A DNA stretch of 64,000 bases from Paenibacillus piri (lineage in GTDB: Bacteria > Bacillota > Bacilli > Paenibacillales > NBRC-103111), in assembly GCF_004354045.1 (NCBI RefSeq), contig NZ_SMRT01000001.1, positions 372,001 to 436,000 on the forward strand, written 5' to 3'. The notes under the pieces are model-generated. The model was not told the DNA's origin. It made no database searches and saw only the letters and a program-made list of their open reading frames with translations. Of this stretch, positions 59,203-64,000 are shown piece by piece. The position numbers were made by a program, and so were the translations under genes. Positions within the stretch are counted from its first letter, which is position 1; the number at the start of each line of letters is the position of its first letter.

Positions 59203-60516
59203 ATGAAAAGGTTGCTGAATGGAAAGTCATTTTTTCCGGTATTGTTATCGCTTGTTCTGCTTCTAAGCGCATGCGGTGCGGATGGCGGAAATGCCGCCAA
59301 GCCTGCTGATGGGGCGCCGAAGGGTAACGACGGCAAAAAAGTTCAATTGCAAATGTGGTTTTGGCAGGGGGCTTCGTTCGAAAAAATTATACCTGAGTTC
59401 AATAAAACGCATCCGAACATCGAGATCATTCCGCAAATCTACAAATGGGAAGATTCCCACAGCAAGCTGCTGACCGCTTTGTCCGCCGGCTCGGGAGCAC
59501 CCGACATCGCCATGATCGATATTTCGCAGATCGACCAATTTTTAAAATATCCGGATAAATTTTATGATTTGAATGAATTCGGCGCCAAAAGTCTCGCGAA
59601 AGATTACTTGGAATGGAAATGGAAGCAATCGACGGTCGGAGATAAGCAGTTAGGCTTGCCTACGGATATCGGACCGATGGTCATGTACTACCGCCAAGAT
59701 TTATTCCAGCAAGCCGGACTTCCTTTCGAGCCGAACGACGTGTCGGCCAAAATCAAAAACTGGGATGATTTCCTGGCTGCCGGCAAGGTGCTCAAGGAAA
59801 AAACCGGCACCAATATTTTATCCAACCCGTATGAGCTGTACGGCGCAATCCGCGACCAGGGCAACGAGCTTTATTTTGACAAAGACGACAAGCTGATCAT
59901 CGATTCGAATCCGCAAATTAAAAAGGCGTTGGAGTATTATAAAAAAGCGCGGCAAATGGATATTGCAGGCGCCTTCGATCAAAAAAATGCGCTGCAGGAA
60001 TATTCGGCGGCACTAAATTCTGGCAAAATAGGCACCTATATTTCCGCCGCTTGGGGCCGCGGTCATGTTGAAACAAGGGCTCCCGATACGAAAGGAAAAT
60101 GGCGTGCCGCTAAAATACCGGAAGGCACCGGAAATATGGGGGGCTCCTTCTTGACTTTGCCCAAGCAGGGGAAATATGCCAAAGAAGCGTATACGGCAAT
60201 CAGCTGGCTGCTAACGCCTCAGCAGCAGCTCGAAGTATTCAAGCTGTCGGGCAACTTCCCTTCGACTCCATCGATTTACGGGGATAAGGCAATCACGGAA
60301 CAAGGTTATGAATTTTGGGGCAATCAGAAGCTGGGTGTTCTGTTCTCCGAAGTAGCGAAAGAAGTGAAGGTTCAACGGAAAGGTCCGGATTATCAGACCG
60401 TTGAAACGATGATTAGCGACGGTATGCAAGCCGTAACGGTCGATAAGGGCAAGGACCCTGACAAAGAATTTGCGGCGCTCATAGAAAAGGTCAAAGCCAA
60501 GCTGAAAAACAAGTAA
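59203..60516 (+). CDS. Carbohydrate ABC transporter substrate-binding lipoprotein (SBP2)
   Basis: 437 residues from ATG 59203 (AAAGGAGCG upstream). The signal ends at the lipobox LLLSAC, followed by a Gly/Ala/Lys-rich linker, then the family 1 binding fold (VQLQMWFWQGASFEKIIPEFNKTHPNIEIIPQIY; DIAMIDISQIDQFLKYPDKFYDLNEFG). It serves the two permeases at 60677 and 61561; no ATPase is encoded here, so a shared MsmX-type ATPase from elsewhere is expected. A stem-loop terminator lies between it and the permeases. Confidence 0.9.
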   Translation: MKRLLNGKSFFPVLLSLVLLLSACGADGGNAAKPADGAPKGNDGKKVQLQMWFWQGASFEKIIPEFNKTHPNIEIIPQIYKWEDSHSKLLTALSAGSGAPDIAMIDISQIDQFLKYPDKFYDLNEFGAKSLAKDYLEWKWKQSTVGDKQLGLPTDIGPMVMYYRQDLFQQAGLPFEPNDVSAKIKNWDDFLAAGKVLKEKTGTNILSNPYELYGAIRDQGNELYFDKDDKLIIDSNPQIKKALEYYKKARQMDIAGAFDQKNALQEYSAALNSGKIGTYISAAWGRGHVETRAPDTKGKWRAAKIPEGTGNMGGSFLTLPKQGKYAKEAYTAISWLLTPQQQLEVFKLSGNFPSTPSIYGDKAITEQGYEFWGNQKLGVLFSEVAKEVKVQRKGPDYQTVETMISDGMQAVTVDKGKDPDKEFAALIEKVKAKLKNK

Positions 60517-60554
60517 CCGGTATGCCAGCCGGCAATTGATATAAAACTTAGGGC

Positions 60555-60602
60555 AGGGTGAGGTGCAGGAACACCTGCAGGGCTCATCCTGTTTTCTTTT
60601 TC
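60555..60602 (+). terminator. Intra-operon terminator/attenuator between SBP2 and permeases
   Basis: AGGGTGAG (60555-60562) pairs imperfectly with CTCATCCT (60583-60590), inner TGCAGG/CCTGCA is perfect (60564-60569, 60574-60579), then GTTTTCTTTTT. Partial read-through would keep binding protein in excess over permease. Confidence 0.75.
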
Positions 60603-60607
60603 AGTCA

Positions 60608-60657
60608 TCTTGACAAACGCGCCCGTCCCCTATGGACGGCGAGGCAGTTTATCTTGA
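60608..60657 (+). repeat. Dispersed palindromic element A, copy 5 (core only)
   Basis: CTTGACAAACGCGCCCGTCCCC, ATGGACGGCGAGGCAGTTTATCTTGAC. Only the ~50-base 3' core is present; the 5' TATAAG arm is missing. It lies directly after the attenuator and 20 bases before the permease start. Confidence 0.75.
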
Positions 60658-60676
60658 CACCGGGAGGGTGTGAACG

Positions 60677-61558
60677 ATGAAGGCATTAAGGCAATATGCG
60701 GCTCCTTACCTGATGATCTCGCCATTTTATTTGTTATTTCTTATTTTCGGGCTGTTTCCGATATTATTCTCGCTCTATTTGGCTTTCCATGCTTGGGACG
60801 GGCTGGGGCAGATGGAATTCGTGGGTCTGCGCAACTTCCGCAATTTGCTGACGGACGATCCGGATTTCTGGAATTCGGTGGGCAATACGTTCGTCATCTG
60901 GTTTTTGTCTACGGTGCCTCAGCTGTTTATGGCGCTCGTCGTTGCGTTCTTGTTAAACGCATCATTCATGAAGTTTAAAAATACGTTCCGCGCGATTTTC
61001 TTTTTGCCCAATATTACATCGATTGTTGCGGTAGCCATCATTTTCGGATCGTTTTTCGGGGCGCAGTTCGGGCTGCTGAACGGGGTGTTTTCGGCGCTGG
61101 GGCTGCCCAAAATCGACTGGATCAACGACACGTTTTGGGTCAAGGTCGCCATATCGCTCATGGTCATTTGGCGCTGGACAGGTTATAACGCGATTATTTA
61201 TTTGGCCGGGCTGCAGAGCATTCCTGCCGACCTGTACGAGGCCGCTACCATTGACGGGGCGAACAGGCCGCAGCAATTCGGCTATATTACGCTGCCGCTG
61301 CTGCGTCCGATTATTTTATTTACCGTCATTTTATCAACGATCGGGGGCATGCAGCTTTTTACAGAGCCTGCAATTCTTGTAGGCGCGTCCGGCGGCGCGA
61401 CAAAGGGCGGTCTGACGCTTGTCCTTTACTTATACAATCAGGCGTTCGGCAATCATCTGTTCGGATACGCTTCGGCTATTGCCTGGATGCTGTTTCTTAT
61501 TATTGCGGTCTTTTCGTTCTTGAACTGGAAGTTCGTTTCCAAAGGGGGAGGGATCTGA
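60677..61558 (+). CDS. Sugar ABC transporter permease (UgpA/LacF-like)
   Basis: 293 residues, six membrane segments, binding-protein-dependent permease of the CUT1 class. N-terminus PYLMISPFYLLFLIFGLFPILFSLYLAFHAWDG, and EAA loop LQSIPADLYEAATIDGANRPQQFGYITLPLLRPIILFTVILSTIGGMQLFTEPAILV. It is followed after 2 bases by its partner permease. The ATG has GGGAGGGTG upstream. Confidence 0.93.
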   Translation: MKALRQYAAPYLMISPFYLLFLIFGLFPILFSLYLAFHAWDGLGQMEFVGLRNFRNLLTDDPDFWNSVGNTFVIWFLSTVPQLFMALVVAFLLNASFMKFKNTFRAIFFLPNITSIVAVAIIFGSFFGAQFGLLNGVFSALGLPKIDWINDTFWVKVAISLMVIWRWTGYNAIIYLAGLQSIPADLYEAATIDGANRPQQFGYITLPLLRPIILFTVILSTIGGMQLFTEPAILVGASGGATKGGLTLVLYLYNQAFGNHLFGYASAIAWMLFLIIAVFSFLNWKFVSKGGGI

Positions 61559-61560
61559 TT

Positions 61561-62448
61561 ATGGCGAACTCTACGGCATCGAAGCCGTCAGCGGCATTGC
61601 GGGTTCCTCCTGCGGTCTCGAGGCGTACTTTTCGGCCCGGCACGGCTTTGGTCTATATAGGCATGTGCCTGGGATCATTGATTTCATTATTTCCGTTCTA
61701 TTGGCTGTTCGTTATGTCCACGGCTACGACGGCCGATATGTTCCGGTTTCCGCCGCGTTTGGTGCCGGGGGATCAGCTGCTGGTCAATATCGGCAAGGTG
61801 CTGGACCGCGTCGGTTTTTTCCAATCGTTTGGCAATTCGTTGGTCGTCGCCGGCATGCATACGTTGATTGTATTATTTTTTTGTTCGATGGCGGGCTTTG
61901 CGTTTGCGAAGTTCCCTTTTCCGGCCAAAGGACCGCTGTTTCTGTTTTTGCTGCTCACCATGATGGTACCGCAGCAGCTGGGCTTGATCCCCCAGTTTAT
62001 CATTATGCAGAAGCTCGGCTGGATCAACGAGCTGAAGGCGTTAATTATACCGGGAGCAGCAAGCGCATTCGGCATATTTTGGATGAGGCAGTATTCCCAA
62101 TCGGTCATTCATGACGAATTGATCAATGCCGGACGGATCGACGGCTGCAACAGCTTCGACCTGTACTGGCGCGTCGCGCTGCCCATTTTGAAGCCTGCGC
62201 TGGCAACGCTGGGCATCATTACATTTCTGGGCTCGTGGAACGATTACTTATGGCCGCTTGTTGTGATTTCGGTGCAAAATAAATTTACGATTCAAATGCT
62301 GATCGCTTCGATGAACGGAGTTTACAGCACCGACTACTCGATGGTCATGGCCGCTACCTTGATGGCAACCGTTCCCTTAATTATTGTGTTTGCTCTATTC
62401 AGCAGGCAGTTTATTTCCGGTTTGATGCAAGGATCGGTCAAGGATTAA
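61561..62448 (+). CDS. Carbohydrate ABC transporter permease (UgpE/LacG-like)
   Basis: 295 residues, six membrane segments, CUT1 class. It has the partner-type pattern ISLFPFYWLFVMSTATTADMFRFPPRLVPGD at the N-terminus and the EAA loop INAGRIDGCNSFDLYWRVALPILKPALATLGIITFLGSWNDYLWPLVV. Last gene of the operon, with a terminator at 62507. Confidence 0.93.
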   Translation: MANSTASKPSAALRVPPAVSRRTFRPGTALVYIGMCLGSLISLFPFYWLFVMSTATTADMFRFPPRLVPGDQLLVNIGKVLDRVGFFQSFGNSLVVAGMHTLIVLFFCSMAGFAFAKFPFPAKGPLFLFLLLTMMVPQQLGLIPQFIIMQKLGWINELKALIIPGAASAFGIFWMRQYSQSVIHDELINAGRIDGCNSFDLYWRVALPILKPALATLGIITFLGSWNDYLWPLVVISVQNKFTIQMLIASMNGVYSTDYSMVMAATLMATVPLIIVFALFSRQFISGLMQGSVKD

Positions 62449-62506
62449 GGGAACTGACTCTTTCGGTTGCCATACGCTTGTTCTCATTTAGAGCTTGTGA
62501 TCATGA

Positions 62507-62553
62507 AAATGAGCACCTTATCACGCTTGGTGATGGAAGGTGCTCATTTCTTA
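62507..62553 (+). terminator. Rho-independent terminator of the sugar transporter operon
   Basis: AAATGAGCACCTT (62507-62519) pairs with AAGGTGCTCATTT (62537-62549), with an inner TCAC/GTGA pairing, followed by CTTATT. Confidence 0.87.
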
Positions 62554-62641
62554 TTCCCCGGACCTTAATTGGGCTCCCGGCAAGTCATTCGGATCCGTCG
62601 TCCCGTCAGCAGCTTTTTAACATATGTGTGAATAGCTTGGA

Positions 62642-62670
62642 TTGCGAGTTCCGAATATGCTACATTTAAT
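62642..62670 (+). promoter_or_regulatory. Probable promoter of nikR
   Basis: TTGCGA (62642-62647), 17-bp spacer, TTTAAT (62665-62670), ~56 bases before the nikR start. No GTATGA/TCATAC nickel-box palindrome was seen beside it. Confidence 0.45.
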
Positions 62671-62725
62671 GTTAAGCTACACAATCGGAACAGACATAGA
62701 ACCGTCCGGCAAAGGGGAGAGGTCG

Positions 62726-63298
62726 ATGAATGAGAAAGAAACGCTTGTCCGGTTCGGCATTTCGATGCCGCAATCGCTGATCGAGCAGTTCGACGCATTA
62801 ATTGTTGATCAAGGGTACGACAACCGTTCCGAAGCTGTCCGCGATTTGGTGCGGAGAGCTCTGCTGGCGCCTGCCCATATCGTTTCGGAGCAGTTGGCGG
62901 CAGGAACGATTGTTATGGTGTACGACCATCATGTCAGTGATTTGCCGATCGTTCTGACCGATTTGCAGCATGACTATCACCAGGAGATTAACTCTACCCT
63001 GCATATTCATTTGAACCATCACCAATGCCTGGAGGTTATTGTCGTGAGAGGGGTCGTCCGCAGACTCCGCGAGCTTCAGCAGCGGATACAGGTGCTGAAA
63101 GGAGTGGCGTACGCCGAGCTATCCGTGACGCATGTGGACGGACAGGATCAGACTGCTTCCAAACATACCGGCGGCCACGAGCACGCGCATGCCGGCAGTC
63201 CGCACACGCACGATCATCGGCATGAGCATGACGGCAGCGGCTCGCCCAAGCACGACCACCGGCATGATGACGGCGCTTCGGACGACAGTCGTCAATAA
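62726..63298 (+). CDS. nikR: NikR nickel-responsive regulator with histidine-rich C-terminal extension
   Basis: 190 residues from ATG 62726 (AAAGGGGAGAGG upstream), against ~130-140 for typical NikR. A ribbon-helix-helix domain (LVRFGISMPQSLIEQFDALIVDQGYDNRSEAVRDLVRRALL) precedes an ACT-like metal domain with ligands H82, H93, H95 and C101 (QHDYHQEINS, LHIHLNHHQCLE) at E. coli NikR spacing. After residue ~138 comes a tail with 12 histidines in HEHAH, HTHDHRHEHD and KHDHRHDDG clusters. It represses nickel uptake when nickel is bound; the tail may buffer or deliver nickel. The DUF2203 and CopC-like genes follow. Confidence 0.9.
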   Translation: MNEKETLVRFGISMPQSLIEQFDALIVDQGYDNRSEAVRDLVRRALLAPAHIVSEQLAAGTIVMVYDHHVSDLPIVLTDLQHDYHQEINSTLHIHLNHHQCLEVIVVRGVVRRLRELQQRIQVLKGVAYAELSVTHVDGQDQTASKHTGGHEHAHAGSPHTHDHRHEHDGSGSPKHDHRHDDGASDDSRQ

Positions 63299-63376
63299 TC
63301 GGCGCGGCGGTACCGGTAAAAGCGCGAGCGGATGGCATAGATTCAGGCAACCCATTCGAACCCGGAGGTAAATCGG

Positions 63377-63781
63377 ATGAAAATTTATTATACCGTAGCT
63401 GAGGCGAACTCGATGCTCCCTATGGTCAAGGCTGAGCTGGAGAAGCTGCAGGGCATCAAACGGCAGTTTCGCGAAAAGTATGAAGAGCTGCGGCGGCTGA
63501 AGGACTACTTTCAGAAGCACGGGGTGCCGCAAGGCAGCGACCCTTACTTCACCTTGGAATGCGAAATGGACTTTTTGCAGGTGGAAGGCAATACGCTTCT
63601 CAGCAGCTTTGAGCTCAAGGGAGTGCAATTGAAAGATATCGACAGCGGACTCGTCGATTTCCCCGCTTTGCTGAAAGGCCAGGAGGTGCTGCTTTGCTGG
63701 CGGCAGGGCGAGGAGCGGGTGGCGCACTACCATGGACTGCACGACGGCTTTGCAGGCAGAAAAAAGCTGACGGACGAATAG
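63377..63781 (+). CDS. DUF2203 family protein
   Basis: 134 residues. The family pattern is visible: YYTVAEANSMLPMVKAELEKLQGIKRQFREKYEELRRLKDYF (helical hairpin), GVQLKDIDSGLVDFPALLKGQEVLLCWRQGEERVAHYHGLHDGFAGRK (C-terminal core with HYH and GW-like segment). Function unknown; it is common in bacilli. ATG 63377 follows CGGAGG. It lies between nikR and a CopC-type copper gene, with 78- and 34-base gaps, so it may belong to a metal-related operon. Confidence 0.88.
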   Translation: MKIYYTVAEANSMLPMVKAELEKLQGIKRQFREKYEELRRLKDYFQKHGVPQGSDPYFTLECEMDFLQVEGNTLLSSFELKGVQLKDIDSGLVDFPALLKGQEVLLCWRQGEERVAHYHGLHDGFAGRKKLTDE

Positions 63782-63815
63782 TCGTCCGAAAGAAGGGCGG
63801 GAGGACTTAACGCAT

Positions 63816-64000
63816 ATGGCAAGCTCAACAGCATGTATGGCTTGGAACGAACGGCTTTCATCGCGATGGAAAAGATGGCTTGCGCTGCTGCCGATCCTGG
63901 CTATAGGGCTGCTCGTTTTACTGGGATTGCCCGGCAGGGTATGGGCGCATGCCAGTCTGACGAATGCCGTTCCGGCGGCGAACGCGGAGCTGCAGCAGGC
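63816..64000 (+). CDS. CopC-type copper resistance protein (5' part, cut by window end)
   Basis: ATG 63816 follows GGGAGG. The first 61 residues show a basic N-terminus, a long hydrophobic signal (WLALLPILAIGLLVLLGLPGRVWA) and cleavage before HASLTNAVPAANAEL. CopC and YcnJ proteins begin their mature form with exactly such a histidine, which supplies the Cu(II) amino-terminal ligand. The full gene may be a CopC-CopD fusion such as YcnJ, which takes up or handles copper; the window ends too early to tell. Confidence 0.75.
   Translation, partial: MASSTACMAWNERLSSRWKRWLALLPILAIGLLVLLGLPGRVWAHASLTNAVPAANAELQQ

Overview
The window looks like a chromosomal segment of a spore-forming Bacillota, most likely of the Paenibacillaceae. 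The evidence is GerB-type germination permease, a tiny YjcZ-like sporulation protein, YesM/YesN two-component systems beside sugar ABC transporters, EcsAB, PhnCDEE, strong AGGAGG ribosome binding sites with frequent TTG/GTG starts, and moderate GC. No rRNA, tRNA, CRISPR array or prophage was recognised.

Layout. 0-3.5 kb: germination permease, then a divergent AraC regulator and Gfo/Idh/MocA dehydrogenase. 3.5-4.8 kb: a decayed IS91-type element with a nested inverted repeat at its right side. 4.9-11.1 kb: an apparent catabolic operon of FadR-type GntR repressor (with a palindromic operator over its own promoter), LarA-superfamily racemase, GlcD-like FAD dehydrogenase, GlcF-like Fe-S protein and a CsiD/GlaH-type glutarate 2-hydroxylase. 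Convergent to it (11.3-15.6 kb, minus strand) lies a Pot-like ABC transporter operon ending in a frameshifted DUF3870 gene. That operon has a near-perfect sigma-54 promoter, and divergent from it sit a histidine kinase with a solute-binding sensor domain, an NtrC-type sigma-54 activator and an orphan TAXI solute-binding protein. I read 4.9-20.3 kb as one functional island for uptake and oxidation of a C5 dicarboxylate or 2-hydroxyacid, with glutarate -> L-2-hydroxyglutarate -> D-2-hydroxyglutarate -> 2-oxoglutarate as the working hypothesis.

20.5-31 kb: VOC protein, aminoglycoside-phosphotransferase-like kinase, serine hydrolase, alpha/beta hydrolase, EcsAB, a small lipoprotein, YitT, HemD-like uroporphyrinogen-III synthase and a two-gene ABC exporter. 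31-50 kb: a divergent CheY/Hpt pair, PhnC-PhnE-PhnE, TetR/MATE, PhnD with a PhoP-box promoter, a 5'-nucleotidase, HisC, an esterase, an ECF sigma/anti-sigma pair, a CD3324 protein, TauE/SafE, GGCT, and a CheY plus Hpt-REC-GGDEF-REC diguanylate cyclase pair. 50-54.2 kb: class I ribonucleotide reductase (nrdA, nrdB) whose spacer and flanks are packed with tandem and palindromic repeats, with two NrdR-box-like sites upstream. 54.8-62.4 kb: a YesM/YesN-regulated carbohydrate ABC transporter with two paralogous binding proteins. 62.7-64 kb: NikR with a histidine-rich tail, DUF2203 and the start of a CopC-type copper protein.

A roughly 85-bp palindromic intergenic element ending in CTTG occurs five times. 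A C/G-rich element occurs three times and a variable-stem hairpin with conserved flanks four times, all seven around nrdAB. All assignments are from reading the sequence; no database search was run.
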